A stretch of 64,000 nucleotides of DNA from Thermococcus sp. MAR1 (lineage in GTDB: Archaea; Methanobacteriota_B; Thermococci; Thermococcales; Thermococcaceae). This document shows positions 1 through 9,466 of this stretch, piece by piece. The stretch lies in the NCBI RefSeq assembly GCF_012027305.1, contig NZ_SNUF01000001.1, forward strand, positions 310,001 to 374,000, written 5' to 3'. The notes under the pieces are model-generated. The model saw nothing but the letters and a program-made list of their open reading frames with translations. It made no database searches and was not told the DNA's origin. The number at the start of each line of letters is the position of its first letter. Position 1 is the first letter of the stretch. The position numbers were made by a program, and so were the translations under genes.

Positions 1-2
1 CC

Positions 3-347
3 TTCAAGGCCCACATAGCGAACATGATCAGGGGAGTCACCGAAGGCTTCACCTACAAGCTCAAGGTTGTCTACAGCCACTTCCCCATGACCGTCAAGGT
101 TCAGGGTGACGAGGTCGTCATCGAGAACTTCCTCGGTGAGAAGAACCCGAGGAGGGCCAAGATACTTCCTGGAGTCACCGTCAAGGTCATGGGTTCAGAG
201 GTCATCGTGGAGGGCATCGACAAGGAAGCCGTCGGTCAGACTGCCGCGAACATCGAGCAGGCAACCAGGATAACCAAGTGGGACAGGCGCGTCTTCCAGG
301 ATGGAATTTACATCGTGGAGAAGGCTGGTAAGCCGATAAAGTTCTGA
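3..347 (+). CDS. rpl6: 50S ribosomal protein L6 (uL6), 5' truncated by window edge
   Basis: C-terminal 114 codons of ribosomal protein L6; the reading frame is open to the window edge, so the true start lies upstream. The visible part has the uL6 second-domain pattern ([20 protein letters not shown], then a Lys/Gly-rich core and a C-terminal [15 protein letters not shown]). It binds 23S rRNA near the sarcin-ricin loop. L32e starts 10 bases downstream, as expected in the archaeal spc-type operon. Identification is from sequence pattern and gene order. Confidence 0.95.
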   Translation, partial: FKAHIANMIRGVTEGFTYKLKVVYSHFPMTVKVQGDEVVIENFLGEKNPRRAKILPGVTVKVMGSEVIVEGIDKEAVGQTAANIEQATRITKWDRRVFQDGIYIVEKAGKPIKF

Positions 348-357
348 GGTGTGAGAA

Positions 358-741
358 ATGAACGAGAAGGCGAGACTCCTTAGGATAAGGGCCAGGATCA
401 AGAGGAAGAAGCCCCGCTTCCTTAGGCAGGAGTGGTGGCGCTATCCGAAGTTCAAGAACGACCCGAAGTGGCGCAGGCCGAAGGGAATCGACAGCAAAAT
501 GAGGCTCAAGAAGAAGGGTAAGGCTAGGTCACCGAGCATAGGCTGGAGCTCACCGAGGCTCGTCCGTGGGCTTCACCCGAGCGGCTACGAGGAAGTCCTC
601 GTCCACAACGTCAAGGAGCTCGAAGCGATAGACCCGACCAGGCAGGCCGCCAGGATAGCCAGGACCGTCGGTGCCAGGAAGAGGGAGCTTATACTTGCCA
701 GGGCGAAGGAGCTCGGTGTGAAGGTTCTTAACGCGAGGTGA
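358..741 (+). CDS. rpl32e: 50S ribosomal protein L32e
   Basis: 127 aa, very basic, with the archaeal/eukaryotic L32e signature around residues 18-60 ([15 protein letters not shown], then [12 protein letters not shown]) and the [14 protein letters not shown] segment. It is a large-subunit protein found in archaea and eukaryotes but not bacteria. The ATG follows GAGGTGTGA. The stop codon (739-741) lies inside the Shine-Dalgarno region of the next gene, L19e, so translational coupling is likely. Confidence 0.96.
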   Translation: MNEKARLLRIRARIKRKKPRFLRQEWWRYPKFKNDPKWRRPKGIDSKMRLKKKGKARSPSIGWSSPRLVRGLHPSGYEEVLVHNVKELEAIDPTRQAARIARTVGARKRELILARAKELGVKVLNAR

Positions 742-746
742 GACTC

Positions 747-1193
747 ATGCTCAAGATGCAGAGAAGGATTGCCGCTGATTTGTTGAAGTGCGGTGAGAAC
801 AGGGTCTGGATTGACCCGGAGAGGATTGATGACGTCGCGGCTGCCATCACCAGGGAGGACATCAAAAGGCTCATCAACGACGGCGTCATCAAGAAGAAGC
901 CCGTTAAGGGCCAGAGCAGGGCCCGCGCCAGGGCCTACCAGGAGGCCAGGAAGAAGGGACGCCACAGGGGTCCCGGAAGCAGGAAGGGCAAGAAGACCGC
1001 CAGGATGGGTAAGAAGGAGCGCTGGATGATGACCATAAGGGCCCTCAGGAAGGAGCTCAGGAAGCTCAAGGCCGAGGGCAAGCTCGACGAGCACACCTAC
1101 AGGCGGCTCTACATCAGGGCCAAGGGCGGTCAGTTCAAGAACAAGAGGCAGCTCTACATGTTCATGCAGGAGCACGGTATCTTGAAGGAGTGA
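747..1193 (+). CDS. rpl19e: 50S ribosomal protein L19e
   Basis: 148 aa beginning [20 protein letters not shown], the standard archaeal L19e N-terminus, followed by the long basic helix ([21 protein letters not shown]) and the C-terminal [11 protein letters not shown] helix. The frame is open from a GTG at 738, but that GTG is part of the GAGGTGA ribosome-binding site, five bases before the ATG at 747, so 747 is chosen. Archaea/eukaryote-specific 50S protein, cotranscribed with L32e and L18. Confidence 0.95.
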   Translation: MLKMQRRIAADLLKCGENRVWIDPERIDDVAAAITREDIKRLINDGVIKKKPVKGQSRARARAYQEARKKGRHRGPGSRKGKKTARMGKKERWMMTIRALRKELRKLKAEGKLDEHTYRRLYIRAKGGQFKNKRQLYMFMQEHGILKE

Positions 1194-1203
1194 GGTGAGA
1201 GAG

Positions 1204-1809
1204 ATGGCACACGGACCAAGGTATAGGGTTCCGTTCAGGAGAAGGAGAGAGGGTAAGACTAACTATCACAAGAGGCTCGCCCTCCTCAAGTCTGGAAAGC
1301 CCAGGCTTGTCGTGAGGAAGACCCTCAACCACCACATAGCTCAGATCGTCGTCTACGACCCCAAGGGAGATAAAACCGTGGTTTCAGCTCACACCAGGGA
1401 GCTCATGAGGGACTTTGGCTGGAAGGGACACGGCGGCAACACCCCGAGCGCCTACCTGCTCGGTCTCCTCATAGGCTACAAGGCCAAGAAGGCCGGCGTT
1501 GAAGAGGCCATCCTTGACATAGGCCTCCACCCGCCGACCCGGGGTTCGAGCATCTTCGCTGTCCTCAAGGGCGCAGTGGATGCCGGCCTCAACGTCCCGC
1601 ACAGCGAGGAGATCTACCCGGAGGACTACAGGATAAACGGCGAACACATAGCCAACTATGCCAAGGCTCTCAAGGGGGAGGACGAGGAGCGCTATAGGAA
1701 GCAGTTCTCGGGATACCTCGTCAAGGGTCTCGAGCCCGAGAAGCTCCCCGAGCACTTTGAGGAGGTCAAGGCGAGGATAATCGAGAAGTTTGAGGAGGCG
1801 AGAGAATGA
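1204..1809 (+). CDS. rpl18: 50S ribosomal protein L18 (uL18)
   Basis: 201 aa from ATG 1204 ([19 protein letters not shown]), the long archaeal uL18 that resembles eukaryotic L5 and binds 5S rRNA. Motifs seen are [24 protein letters not shown]-type rRNA binding and [13 protein letters not shown]. An upstream in-frame GTG at 1195 belongs to the GAGGTGA ribosome-binding site. The last codons overlap the S5 start (1806) in an ATGA arrangement. Confidence 0.95.
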   Translation: MAHGPRYRVPFRRRREGKTNYHKRLALLKSGKPRLVVRKTLNHHIAQIVVYDPKGDKTVVSAHTRELMRDFGWKGHGGNTPSAYLLGLLIGYKAKKAGVEEAILDIGLHPPTRGSSIFAVLKGAVDAGLNVPHSEEIYPEDYRINGEHIANYAKALKGEDEERYRKQFSGYLVKGLEPEKLPEHFEEVKARIIEKFEEARE

Positions 1810-2513
1810 GCGACCCGAGGGAGATTGCCCAGAGGGTTTTGGAGGAGTGGGAGCCGAGAACTAAGCTCGGCCAGCTCGTCAAAGAGGGCCAGATAACTGA
1901 CATTCACGAGATATTCCGCAAGGGATACCAGATCAAGGAGCCCGAGATAGTTGACGTCCTCCTTCCGGAGGTCAACATGAGGGAGAACCAGGAGGTTCTC
2001 GACATAGCCCTCACCGTCAGGATGACCGACAGCGGCAGGCGCATAAGGTTCCGCGTTTTAGCTGCCGTCGGCAACAGGGACGGCTACGTCGGCCTCGGCA
2101 TCGGCCACGGTAAGGAGGTTGGAATAGCCATCAGGAAGGCCATCAACTACGCCAAGATGAACATCATCGAGATCAAGCGCGGCTGTGGAAGCTGGGAGTG
2201 CCGCTGTAGAAGACCGCACTCAATCCCTTTCGCCGTCGAGGGCAAGGAAGGAAGCGTCCGCGTCAAGCTCATGCCGGGACCGCGTGGCCTTGGTCTCGTT
2301 ATAGGTGACGTCGGCAAGAAGATACTCAGCCTTGCTGGTGTCCAGGACGTCTGGTCCCAGAGCCTGGGTGAGACCAGGACGACAGTCAACTTCGCCAAGG
2401 CAGTCTTCAACGCGCTCTACAACACCAACCGTGTCGCAATCCAGCCGGGCATGGAAGAGAAGTACGGTATCATCGTCGGAAGAGAAATGCCGGCGAACTT
2501 TGAGCTGGAGTGA
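1806..2513 (+). CDS. rps5: 30S ribosomal protein S5 (uS5)
   Basis: 235 aa, usual length for archaeal uS5. It carries the S5 N-terminal double-stranded-RNA-binding fold (residues about 65-130, with [18 protein letters not shown]) and the C-terminal domain ([23 protein letters not shown]). Acts in decoding accuracy on the small subunit. The start overlaps the stop of L18 by four bases, which implies coupled translation. L30 follows 11 bases after the stop. Confidence 0.96.
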   Translation: MSDPREIAQRVLEEWEPRTKLGQLVKEGQITDIHEIFRKGYQIKEPEIVDVLLPEVNMRENQEVLDIALTVRMTDSGRRIRFRVLAAVGNRDGYVGLGIGHGKEVGIAIRKAINYAKMNIIEIKRGCGSWECRCRRPHSIPFAVEGKEGSVRVKLMPGPRGLGLVIGDVGKKILSLAGVQDVWSQSLGETRTTVNFAKAVFNALYNTNRVAIQPGMEEKYGIIVGREMPANFELE

Positions 2514-2524
2514 GGTGAGAGAGG

Positions 2525-2992
2525 ATGGCAAAGCTTGCACTCATCAGGCTTAGGAGCGGGATAAGGGCGAGGGGAGACGTGAGGGACACCCTCGCCATGC
2601 TCCGCCTCCACAGGATCAACCACCTCGTCCTCGTTGACGACAACCCGAGCTACAAGGGAATGGTTCAGAAGGTCAAGGACTACATCACCTGGGGAGAGAT
2701 AAACGCCGAGACCCTCGCAGAGCTCCTCAGGAAGAGGGGCAGGCTCCTCGGCAACAGGCCGATAACCGACGACTACGTCAAGGAGAAGCTCGGGATGACC
2801 ATCGAAGAGTTCGCCCAGAAGGTCGTTGCCGGCGAGATGAAGCTCACCGACCTGCCGAATATCAAGCCGGTCTTCAGGCTCCACCCGCCGAGGGGAGGAC
2901 TGAAGGGCAGCAAGAAGCGCAGCTTTAAGGAAGGCGGAGCCCTCGGCTACCGCGGCGAGAGGATAAATGACCTCATTGAGAGAATGCTCTGA
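2525..2992 (+). CDS. rpl30: 50S ribosomal protein L30 (uL30)
   Basis: 155 aa, the long archaeal form of uL30 (bacterial L30 is about 60 aa). Starts [23 protein letters not shown], followed by the RINHLVLVD segment, and ends with [31 protein letters not shown] ribosome-binding site sits just before the ATG. Part of the L18-S5-L30-L15 series, with only short gaps between genes. Confidence 0.95.
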   Translation: MAKLALIRLRSGIRARGDVRDTLAMLRLHRINHLVLVDDNPSYKGMVQKVKDYITWGEINAETLAELLRKRGRLLGNRPITDDYVKEKLGMTIEEFAQKVVAGEMKLTDLPNIKPVFRLHPPRGGLKGSKKRSFKEGGALGYRGERINDLIERML

Positions 2993-3003
2993 GGTGGCGA
3001 GAG

Positions 3004-3450
3004 ATGATAAGGAGAAAGAAGAAGGTTAGGAAGCTCCGCGGAAGTCACACTCACGGATGGGGCTGCAAGAAGAAGCACCGCGGCGGCGGTAGCAAGGGCG
3101 GTAAGGGAATGGCTGGAACCGGAAAGAGGAAGAACACTAAGTGGACCTGGACAATCAAGTACGCCCCGGACCACCTTGGAAAGCGCGGCTTCCACAGGCC
3201 CAAGGCCGTCCAGTACATTCCAAAAACCATAAACCTCAGCGACATAGACGAGAACCTCACCCTCTTCCTCGACATGGGCGTTGCCTACGAGGAGGAGGGG
3301 AAGGTGGTCGTTGACGTCACTCAGCTCGGCGTCGACAAGGTTCTCGGAACAGGAAAGCTCACCAGGCCCCTTACCATCAAGGCCTACTACGTCACCCCCA
3401 AGGCCGAGGAGAAGATAAAGGCCGCCGGCGGCGAGGTTCTCCTCGCCTGA
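3004..3450 (+). CDS. rpl15: 50S ribosomal protein L15 (uL15)
   Basis: 148 aa with the glycine-rich basic N-terminus of uL15 ([35 protein letters not shown]) that threads into 23S rRNA, and a compact C-terminal domain ([21 protein letters not shown]). ATG follows a GGTGG site. The SecY gene begins 36 bases after its stop, which is the universal L15-secY order. Confidence 0.96.
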   Translation: MIRRKKKVRKLRGSHTHGWGCKKKHRGGGSKGGKGMAGTGKRKNTKWTWTIKYAPDHLGKRGFHRPKAVQYIPKTINLSDIDENLTLFLDMGVAYEEEGKVVVDVTQLGVDKVLGTGKLTRPLTIKAYYVTPKAEEKIKAAGGEVLLA

Positions 3451-3486
3451 CTCCTCCTTTAATTTAACTTTTGGCGGGTGTTAATC

Positions 3487-4932
3487 ATGGGGTTCAGGAA
3501 CGTAGTGTTCGCAATTGAGAGGTACTTCCCCGAGGTGGAGCGGCCCAAGAGGCACGTGCCGCTCAAGGAGAAGTTCATGTGGACGGGAATCGTTCTGCTG
3601 CTGTACTTCGTCCTCGCGGAGATTCCCCTCTATGGAATCCCGGCACAGATTCAGGACTACTTCGCCACGCTCAGGTTCGTCCTCGCCGGAAGGAGCGGTT
3701 CTCTTCTGACGCTCGGTATCGGGCCGATAGTCACCGCGAGCATCATCATGCAGCTTCTCGTCGGTTCCGAGATAGTTCACCTCGATCTATCCAATCATGA
3801 GGATAGGAGGTTTTACCAGGCGGCTCAAAAACTGTTCGCGGTATTCATGAGTTTCTTTGAGGCAGCTATCTATGTCTTCGCCGGCGCCTTCGGTAGGGTT
3901 GACACCAGCATCGGCGCCTTCCAGACAGTTACGACACCCGCCGGTGAGGCGTACATAGGACTCGGCCTGGCGATACTCATTATACTCCAGCTTGGATTCG
4001 CCTCGGTCATGCTCATCCTCCTGGATGAGCTGGTCAGCAAGTGGGGAATCGGAAGCGGTATCAGTCTCTTCATCGCCGCTGGCGTTTCCCAGACCGTCAT
4101 CACGAAGGCTCTCAACCCGGCAACGACGCCCGACTACATCGATCCGGTCACAGGAGGACCCGCGATAATAGGTGCCATTCCAGCGTTCATACAGCACCTG
4201 TTCTACGGCGACTTAACCGGAGCCCTCTACAGGGGAACGCTGCCGGATATGATGGACTTAATGGCGACGATAGTCGTCTTTCTGGTGGTCGTCTACCTTG
4301 AGAGCATGCGCGTTGAGATACCGCTGAGCTACGGCCGCGTTACCGTTCGCGGAAGGTACCCGATAAGGTTCATGTACGTCAGTAACATACCGATCATCCT
4401 GACGTTTGCCCTCTACTCCAACATCCAGCTCTGGGCCAGGCTCCTCAACAACTTCGGCTATACTTTCCTCGGAACCTTCGACGAGAACGGCTATCCGCTG
4501 ACCGGATTTGTCACCTATCTCTACCCACCCAGGGACATCTACCACGTCATAGCCGACCCCGGAAGGGCCCTTGTATATGCGCTGATGACGATATTCTGGG
4601 CCATACTCTTCGGATTCCTGTGGGTTGAGCTTACCGGCCTCGACGCCAGAAGCATCGCCAGACAGCTTCAGGGTGCCGGCCTGCAGATTCCGGGATTCAG
4701 GCGCGACCCGAGGATACTGGAGAGGGTGCTCAACAGGTACATCCCCTACGTTACCTTCTGGGGCTCTTTCACCCTGGCTCTAGTTGCTGTGCTGGCGGAC
4801 TTCCTCGGAGCCCTGGGTACTGGAACCGGAATCCTCCTTACGGTCGGTATCCTCTACAGGTTCTACGAGGAAATAGCGAGGGAACAGGCCACCGAGATGT
4901 TCCCGGCTTTGAGAAAGTTCTTCACCAAGTGA
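3487..4932 (+). CDS. secY: Preprotein translocase subunit SecY
   Basis: 481 aa integral membrane protein, the channel of the Sec translocon that moves unfolded preproteins through or into the cytoplasmic membrane. About ten hydrophobic segments are visible, beginning [16 protein letters not shown] (residues about 31-46). The plug-region context ([21 protein letters not shown]) and the cytosolic loop rich in basic residues before [10 protein letters not shown] are typical. ATG 3487 ([16 protein letters not shown]) is preferred over the GTG at 3478, which lies in the GGCGGGTG ribosome-binding site. Confidence 0.97.
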   Translation: MGFRNVVFAIERYFPEVERPKRHVPLKEKFMWTGIVLLLYFVLAEIPLYGIPAQIQDYFATLRFVLAGRSGSLLTLGIGPIVTASIIMQLLVGSEIVHLDLSNHEDRRFYQAAQKLFAVFMSFFEAAIYVFAGAFGRVDTSIGAFQTVTTPAGEAYIGLGLAILIILQLGFASVMLILLDELVSKWGIGSGISLFIAAGVSQTVITKALNPATTPDYIDPVTGGPAIIGAIPAFIQHLFYGDLTGALYRGTLPDMMDLMATIVVFLVVVYLESMRVEIPLSYGRVTVRGRYPIRFMYVSNIPIILTFALYSNIQLWARLLNNFGYTFLGTFDENGYPLTGFVTYLYPPRDIYHVIADPGRALVYALMTIFWAILFGFLWVELTGLDARSIARQLQGAGLQIPGFRRDPRILERVLNRYIPYVTFWGSFTLALVAVLADFLGALGTGTGILLTVGILYRFYEEIAREQATEMFPALRKFFTK

Positions 4933-4954
4933 GCCTTTCTTTTCTTTCACAAAA

Positions 4955-4966
4955 CCTTTTAAACCC
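4955..4966 (+). promoter_or_regulatory. Box A promoter element upstream of adenylate kinase
   Basis: CCTTTTAAACCC, a Thermococcales box A, lies 42 bases before the adenylate kinase ATG and after the T-rich end of the secY transcript (CTTTCTTTTCTTTC). The predicted transcription start, about 25 bases downstream, leaves a short leader containing GGGTGA. So adk, the DUF106 gene and possibly L34e can be expressed apart from secY. Confidence 0.55.
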
Positions 4967-5007
4967 GGTTCGATTACTTCTTCCAGAAACCTCCTTGGGT
5001 GAGCGTG

Positions 5008-5598
5008 ATGCCGTTTGTGGTCATGATAACAGGGATTCCAGGGGTGGGAAAGAGCACCATAACCCGATTGGCCCTCAGGAAGACGAAGGTTAGATTCAGG
5101 CTCGTCAACTTCGGCGACCTGATGTTCGAGGAGGCAGTTACAGCTGGACTTGTGAGTCACAGGGATGAGATGAGGAAATTAAACCCCGAGATACAGAAGG
5201 AGCTTCAGATGAAAGCTGCCAGGAGAATAGTCGAGATGTCCAAGAGGGAGCCGATACTCATAGACACTCACGCCACAATAAGGACGCCAGTGGGATACCT
5301 CCTAGGCTTTCCCAGGGAGGTTATTGAGGTCATAAACCCCAATTTCATAGTCATAATCGAGGCCACCCCAAGCGAGATACTCGGAAGGCGCCTCCGCGAT
5401 CTGAAGCGTGATAGGGACGTTGAGACGGAGGAGCAGATACAGAGGCATCAGGATTTGAACCGTGCCGCTGCCGTGAGCTACGCCATGCACTCGAACGCAC
5501 TCATCAAGATAATCGAGAACCATGAGGATAAGGGCCTCGAAGAGGCCGTTCATGAGCTTGTTGAAGTACTTAACCTGGCGGTGGGAGAGTATGATTGA
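5008..5598 (+). CDS. adkA: Archaeal-type adenylate kinase
   Basis: 196 aa. Interconverts ATP, ADP and AMP (ATP + AMP = 2 ADP) in the cytosol. P-loop GIPGVGKST at residues 9-17. The family pattern ([10 protein letters not shown], then [18 protein letters not shown] and [20 protein letters not shown]) is the trimeric archaeal AdkA rather than the bacterial Adk. Start ATG 5008 is chosen because GGGTGA lies six bases upstream; GTG 4999 is inside that site. Position directly after secY is conserved in archaea. The last codons overlap the next gene's start. Confidence 0.93.
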   Translation: MPFVVMITGIPGVGKSTITRLALRKTKVRFRLVNFGDLMFEEAVTAGLVSHRDEMRKLNPEIQKELQMKAARRIVEMSKREPILIDTHATIRTPVGYLLGFPREVIEVINPNFIVIIEATPSEILGRRLRDLKRDRDVETEEQIQRHQDLNRAAAVSYAMHSNALIKIIENHEDKGLEEAVHELVEVLNLAVGEYD

Positions 5599-6118
5599 GG
5601 GAATATACGCTTTCCTTGACAATCTGTTTGGACCCCTGATACAGGCCCACCACCCGATAGTGGTGGTTACGGTCGCAGGCATAATCCTGGGTGGGCTTTT
5701 CACCCTGCTGAACTATCTCTTGGTCGACCAGGAAAAGATGAAAAGACTCCAGAAGAAGAGCAAGGAGTTCCAGAAGAAGTACAAGGAGGCACAGGCTGCA
5801 AAGGACGAAAAGAAGCTCAAGAAGCTCCAGCAGGAGCAGATGGAGCTCATGAAGCTCCAGAGTGAGGTCATGAAGGACCAGATGTTCAAGGTTACCCTCC
5901 TGACGCTGCCGATATTCTGGATATTCTTTGGCTGGCTCAGAAGGTGGTACGTTGAGGTCGGCATAGTGAAGTCCCCATTCAACTTCTTCGTCTTCGACTG
6001 GTTCCACAGGCTCTATCACTCCGGACTGCCCGCGAACGAGCTCGGTTACGTCGGTTGGTACATCATGACGTCGATGATAACCGGTTACATCCTTAGAAAG
6101 CTGCTCGACATGGGTTAA
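5591..6118 (+). CDS. DUF106 / EMC3-like membrane insertase (YidC/Oxa1 superfamily)
   Basis: 175 aa, membrane protein. One hydrophobic segment near residues 20-42 is followed by a highly charged cytoplasmic coiled coil (residues about 47-95, rich in K, E and Q) and two further hydrophobic segments ([18 protein letters not shown] and [14 protein letters not shown]). This is the layout of archaeal DUF106 proteins, which are structurally related to YidC/Oxa1 and eukaryotic EMC3 and are thought to insert membrane proteins. Location next to secY supports that role. ATG 5591 overlaps the adk stop. Confidence 0.85.
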   Translation: MIEGIYAFLDNLFGPLIQAHHPIVVVTVAGIILGGLFTLLNYLLVDQEKMKRLQKKSKEFQKKYKEAQAAKDEKKLKKLQQEQMELMKLQSEVMKDQMFKVTLLTLPIFWIFFGWLRRWYVEVGIVKSPFNFFVFDWFHRLYHSGLPANELGYVGWYIMTSMITGYILRKLLDMG

Positions 6119-6128
6119 ATTTAAAAAC
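6117..6128 (+). promoter_or_regulatory. Box A promoter element upstream of L34e
   Basis: AAATTTAAAAAC overlaps the stop codon of the DUF106 gene and lies 33 bases before the L34e ATG. A start about 25 bases downstream would give a leader holding only the GGTGA site at 6151-6155. This suggests that L34e, cmk and L14e have their own promoter. Confidence 0.5.
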
Positions 6129-6160
6129 ACTCTGAAAATAGGGGTTGCGAGGTGAGAAAA

Positions 6161-6433
6161 ATGAAGCCGATGTACAGGTCAAGGTCATGGAGAAGGAAGT
6201 ACGTCAGGACTCCGGGCGGAAGGACCGTTATACACTTCGAAAGAAAGAAGCCCAAGGTTGCCCACTGTGCCATGTGTGGCAGACCGCTCAACGGCGTTCC
6301 ACGCGGCAGGCCGAGCGAGCTCAGGAAGCTCCCGAAGACGGCAAAGAGGCCTGAGAGGCCCTACCCGAACCTCTGCCCGAGCTGCATGAGGAAGGTCATG
6401 AAAGCCCAGGTAAGAGCCGGCATAGCCCTCTGA
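6161..6433 (+). CDS. rpl34e: 50S ribosomal protein L34e
   Basis: 90 aa, starts [20 protein letters not shown] as in other archaeal L34e proteins. Two CxxC pairs (CAMCGRPL near residue 36 and CPSCMRK near residue 74) form a zinc ribbon. ATG 6161 is five bases after GGTGA (6151-6155). The longer open frame from 6152 would start inside this site. The gene is 10 bases from cytidylate kinase. Confidence 0.95.
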   Translation: MKPMYRSRSWRRKYVRTPGGRTVIHFERKKPKVAHCAMCGRPLNGVPRGRPSELRKLPKTAKRPERPYPNLCPSCMRKVMKAQVRAGIAL

Positions 6434-6443
6434 AGGTGTAATC

Positions 6444-7025
6444 ATGCCGAAGGGCTGCCTCGTCATAACGGTCAGTGGTTTGGCCGGTTCCGGAACAACA
6501 ACACTCTGCCGGAACCTTGCCAGACACTACGGGTTCAAGCACATATACGCGGGACTAATATTCCGGCAGATGGCCCGGGAGATGGGCATGTCGCTCGAGG
6601 AGTTTCAGGAGTACGCAGAGCTTCATCCTGAAATCGATCGTGAGGTTGACAGGAGGCAAGTGGAGGCAGCCAAGGAGTGCAACGTTGTTATTGAGGGCCG
6701 CCTCGCCGGCTGGATGGTCAAGGATGCGGACCTTAAGATATGGCTCGACGCTCCGATAATGGAGCGCGCCAGGCGCGTCGCGAGGAGGGAAGGTATCTCC
6801 GTCGAGGAGGCCTTCGTCCAGATTGCCGAACGTGAGAAGGGCAACAGGAAAAGGTATTTAAACCTGTACGGTATTGACATCGACGACAAGTCGATTTATG
6901 ACTTGATAATTAACACCGCTAAATGGGGTCCCGATGGGGTCTTCGAGATCGTGAAGGCCGCCATCGACCACCTATACCCCGACGGTGACGCGGGGTCGGG
7001 TGCAAACCCGGGCAACAAAAAATGA
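6444..7025 (+). CDS. cmk: Cytidylate kinase (archaeal type)
   Basis: 193 aa. Phosphorylates CMP/dCMP with ATP. The P-loop is GLAGSGTTT (residues 12-20), in which Thr replaces the usual Lys-Ser, as is typical of archaeal CMP kinases. Other motifs are IYAGLIFRQMA, IEGRLAGWMV and EKGNRKRYLNLYGIDIDD, which matches the family. Lies between L34e and L14e, a conserved archaeal order. The C-terminal tail (DAGSGANPGNKK) is loosely structured. Confidence 0.93.
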   Translation: MPKGCLVITVSGLAGSGTTTLCRNLARHYGFKHIYAGLIFRQMAREMGMSLEEFQEYAELHPEIDREVDRRQVEAAKECNVVIEGRLAGWMVKDADLKIWLDAPIMERARRVARREGISVEEAFVQIAEREKGNRKRYLNLYGIDIDDKSIYDLIINTAKWGPDGVFEIVKAAIDHLYPDGDAGSGANPGNKK

Positions 7026-7038
7026 GGAGGTGGGATGA

Positions 7039-7290
7039 ATGCCAGCTATGGAAGTCGGAAGGCTTGCCGTTATAATTGCCGGAAGGAGGGCCGGAGAGAA
7101 GGTCGTCGTCGTTGACGTCATCGACAGGAACTTCGTCCTCGTTACCGGCGCTGGCCTCAACAAGGTCAAGCGCAGGAGGATGAACGTCAAGCACCTCGAA
7201 CCCCTTCCGGAGAAGGTCAGCATCGAGCGCGGCGCCGACGACGAGGCCGTCAGGGCCGCCCTCGAGCAGGCTGGAATCAGCCTTGAGTGA
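7039..7290 (+). CDS. rpl14e: 50S ribosomal protein L14e
   Basis: 83 aa KOW-like protein beginning [29 protein letters not shown], with the L14e core [24 protein letters not shown]. Large-subunit protein of archaea and eukaryotes. The ATG follows GGAGGTGGGATGA. Immediately downstream is a perfect GC-rich hairpin that probably ends this transcript. Confidence 0.95.
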   Translation: MPAMEVGRLAVIIAGRRAGEKVVVVDVIDRNFVLVTGAGLNKVKRRRMNVKHLEPLPEKVSIERGADDEAVRAALEQAGISLE

Positions 7291-7294
7291 GACC

Positions 7295-7310
7295 GAGGCC
7301 TTTTGGCCTC
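7295..7310 (+). terminator. Hairpin after L14e
   Basis: GAGGCC-TTTT-GGCCTC forms a perfect six-base-pair hairpin starting five bases after the L14e stop. The sequence after it is pyrimidine-rich (CCTTCACTTCTC) but has no long T run, so it may be a terminator or a 3' end stabiliser. Confidence 0.45.
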
Positions 7311-7324
7311 CCTTCACTTCTCAA

Positions 7325-7335
7325 CGCTTTTAAGG
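7325..7335 (+). promoter_or_regulatory. Box A promoter element upstream of SDR gene
   Basis: CGCTTTTAAGG, 31 bases before the SDR ATG. It implies separate transcription of this inserted gene after the L14e hairpin. Confidence 0.4.
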
Positions 7336-7365
7336 TCCTTCTCTGGAGACTCTTTTGGTGATGGC

Positions 7366-8073
7366 ATGAAAACTGCACTTATAACGGGTGCGACCGGCGG
7401 CATTGGAAGGCTCCTGGTGGAGGCTCTCGTTGGGAGGGACTACCGGGTTATAGGCGTCGCGAGAAACGAGGAGAGATTGAAGGAACTCCAATCGTTGGGC
7501 AACTTTGACTATATCGTGGCCGATCTGCGGGAGAGAAACGTCCCCAAAGTTATCAGAAGTGAGTTGGGGAATCTCGGTGTTGAGAGGCTCGACGTTCTCA
7601 TAAACAACGCGGGCTTTGGTATACTGAAGCCCTTGGTAGAGCAGAGCGAAGATGAGCTGGAAGAGATTTTCAGGGTGAACACGATAGTCCCGGTGACTCT
7701 CACCCGTGAGCTCTTGGACTTAATCCCTCGGGGCGGTAAGGTGGTGATGGTTTTGAGCGGTGTGGTTTTCGTGAACGTGAGGGACTTTCCGTCCTACGGT
7801 GCCTCAAAGGCGGCCCTTCACTATCTCTCCGTTAATCTGGAGCACGAGCTTGAGAAGAATGGAATAACGCTCATCCGGGTTTATCCCAAGCAGGTCTCCA
7901 CGCCCTTCTGGAACGACAAGGTTCCAAAGGGGGCACTACACCCTAAGGAGGTCGTCAGTGCAATCTTCACCGCCATCGAAAAGAACAAGCGCGAGGTATT
8001 CGTTCCGAGTTATCTTAAGCTCGTGAAGTACCTCCCCCGCTGGCCTGTCTTCAACTACCGCTTCAAGTTCTGA
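7366..8073 (+). CDS. Short-chain dehydrogenase/reductase (SDR) family protein
   Basis: 235 aa Rossmann-fold NAD(P)-dependent oxidoreductase of unknown substrate. The N-terminal MKTALITGATGGIGRLL carries the GxxxGxG cofactor motif (residues 8-14), NNAG follows at about residue 80, and the catalytic Ser with YGASK completes the classical SDR triad. ATG 7366 follows GGTGAT with correct spacing. The gene sits between L14e and cbf5, two genes usually adjacent in archaeal ribosomal clusters, and has its own promoter, so it looks like an insertion of an unrelated enzyme. Confidence 0.85.
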   Translation: MKTALITGATGGIGRLLVEALVGRDYRVIGVARNEERLKELQSLGNFDYIVADLRERNVPKVIRSELGNLGVERLDVLINNAGFGILKPLVEQSEDELEEIFRVNTIVPVTLTRELLDLIPRGGKVVMVLSGVVFVNVRDFPSYGASKAALHYLSVNLEHELEKNGITLIRVYPKQVSTPFWNDKVPKGALHPKEVVSAIFTAIEKNKREVFVPSYLKLVKYLPRWPVFNYRFKF

Positions 8074-8077
8074 GGGC

Positions 8078-8090
8078 AGGTTTATAAAGC
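8078..8090 (+). promoter_or_regulatory. Box A promoter of cbf5
   Basis: AGGTTTATAAAGC is a near-consensus Thermococcales box A. It overlaps the region just after the SDR stop, and the predicted start near 8112 gives a leader of about 20 bases containing GGGTGAT before ATG 8134. Confidence 0.6.
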
Positions 8091-8133
8091 GCGAACTCGA
8101 GGTTACCACGATAACGCTCATCGGGTGATGCTC

Positions 8134-9138
8134 ATGGCGAGGGACGAAGTGAGGAGAATCCTTCCCGCTGACATAAAGCGAGAGGTTCTGATAAAGGACG
8201 AGAAGGCCGAGACGAACCCAAAGTGGGGCTTTCCACCGGAGAAGAGGCCGATGGAGATGCACATGCAGTTCGGGATAATAAACCTCGACAAGCCCCCCGG
8301 ACCGACGAGCCACGAAGTGGTTGCCTGGATTAAGAGACTGTTCAACCTGAACAAAGCCGGCCACGGCGGAACCCTCGACCCCAAGGTCAGCGGTGTTCTG
8401 CCGGTTGCCCTTGAGAGGGCAACGAGGGTCGTCCAGGCTCTCCTGCCTGCGGGTAAGGAGTACGTGGCTCTGATGCACCTCCATGGGGACGTTCCAGAGG
8501 ATAGGATTAGAGCGGTTATGAGGGAGTTCGAGGGCGAGATAATCCAGAGGCCGCCCCTGAGGAGCGCGGTCAAGAGAAGGCTGAGGACGAGAAAGGTCTA
8601 CTACATCGAGATACTGGAAATAGAGGGCAAGGACGTTCTCTTCCGCGTTGGAGTTGAGGCCGGAACCTACATAAGGTCGCTTATCCACCACATTGGTCTG
8701 GCCCTCGGAGTCGGTGCCCACATGGCCGAGCTGAGGAGAACGAGGAGCGGCCCCTTCAAAGAGGATGAAACTTTGGTGACGCTCCACGACCTCATCGACT
8801 ACTACCACTTCTGGAAGGACGACGGGATAGAGGAATACTTCAGGAAGGCTATCCAGCCCATGGAGAAGGCCGTTGAACACCTTCCCAAGGTGTGGATTAG
8901 AGATTCGGCCGTTGCGGCGGTAACCTACGGCGCCGACCTTGCCGTTCCGGGGATAGTGAAGCTCAACAAGGGCATCAAGAGGGGCGACCTCGTTGCGGTC
9001 ATGACTCTCAAGGACGAGCTGGTTGCACTCGGAAAGGCCACCATGACGAGCGGTGAGATGCTCCAGAAGAGCAAAGGCATAGCGGTAGATGTGGACAAGG
9101 TCTTCATGCCGAGGGACTGGTATCCGAAGATGTGGTGA
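8134..9138 (+). CDS. cbf5: H/ACA RNP pseudouridine synthase Cbf5 (TruB family)
   Basis: 334 aa. Catalytic subunit of archaeal H/ACA ribonucleoproteins that isomerises uridine to pseudouridine in rRNA, and can modify U55 of tRNA. The catalytic Asp lies in GGTLDPKVSGVLPVAL (near residue 85). The C-terminal PUA domain (about residues 250-330: DSAVAAVTYGADLAVPGIVKL) binds the ACA box. ATG 8134 is preferred to GTG 8125 and ATG 8128, which are inside the GGGTGAT site. Full-length, last gene before the AT-rich island. Confidence 0.96.
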   Translation: MARDEVRRILPADIKREVLIKDEKAETNPKWGFPPEKRPMEMHMQFGIINLDKPPGPTSHEVVAWIKRLFNLNKAGHGGTLDPKVSGVLPVALERATRVVQALLPAGKEYVALMHLHGDVPEDRIRAVMREFEGEIIQRPPLRSAVKRRLRTRKVYYIEILEIEGKDVLFRVGVEAGTYIRSLIHHIGLALGVGAHMAELRRTRSGPFKEDETLVTLHDLIDYYHFWKDDGIEEYFRKAIQPMEKAVEHLPKVWIRDSAVAAVTYGADLAVPGIVKLNKGIKRGDLVAVMTLKDELVALGKATMTSGEMLQKSKGIAVDVDKVFMPRDWYPKMW

Positions 9139-9466
9139 ATTTAACGTTCTCTTTTAATTTTCAAAATCAAAGTTGTAATAACTTTTTAATGGGCCTGCTG
9201 GAAACTCGGGAGTGTTCTCTATTTGGATGAGTAATGGTTACAAGAATAGGAATACTGGGGTGTGCTCACTAACTTTCAGCATCTTCATGGAAGAGCAAAA
9301 AAAGGAATATTGAAAACCCTTTTTTGAGATTGCACTTGACTTTGTTTTGACTGGACATCATAGTGTCCTTTATTGGCACAGGGGTTATATTCAACGCTTC
9401 TAGTTTGGAAACTTTTAAAAGGAGATTTTACAAAATAAAGAACAATCCGCCCAATGGGGGGGGAAG
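9139..9466. other. AT-rich intergenic region without a convincing gene
   Basis: 328 bases of AT-rich DNA between cbf5 and the unknown gene at 9467, in contrast with the GC-rich ribosomal genes on either side. A 27-codon ORF from ATG 9227 has no ribosome-binding site. A likely box A (AAACTTTTAAAAGG, about 9409-9422) precedes the next gene. No tRNA, inverted terminal repeats or recognisable transposase remnant was seen. Confidence 0.6.
9409..9422 (+). promoter_or_regulatory. Box A promoter element upstream of island gene
   Basis: AAACTTTTAAAAGG, 44 bases before ATG 9467. The spacing suits a leader of about 25 bases that ends with the G-rich site GGGGGGGGAAG. Confidence 0.4.

Noticed and set aside
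9227-9310. 27-codon ORF in the AT-rich gap after cbf5
   Set aside because: No ribosome-binding site and no recognisable domain; expected by chance in AT-rich DNA.
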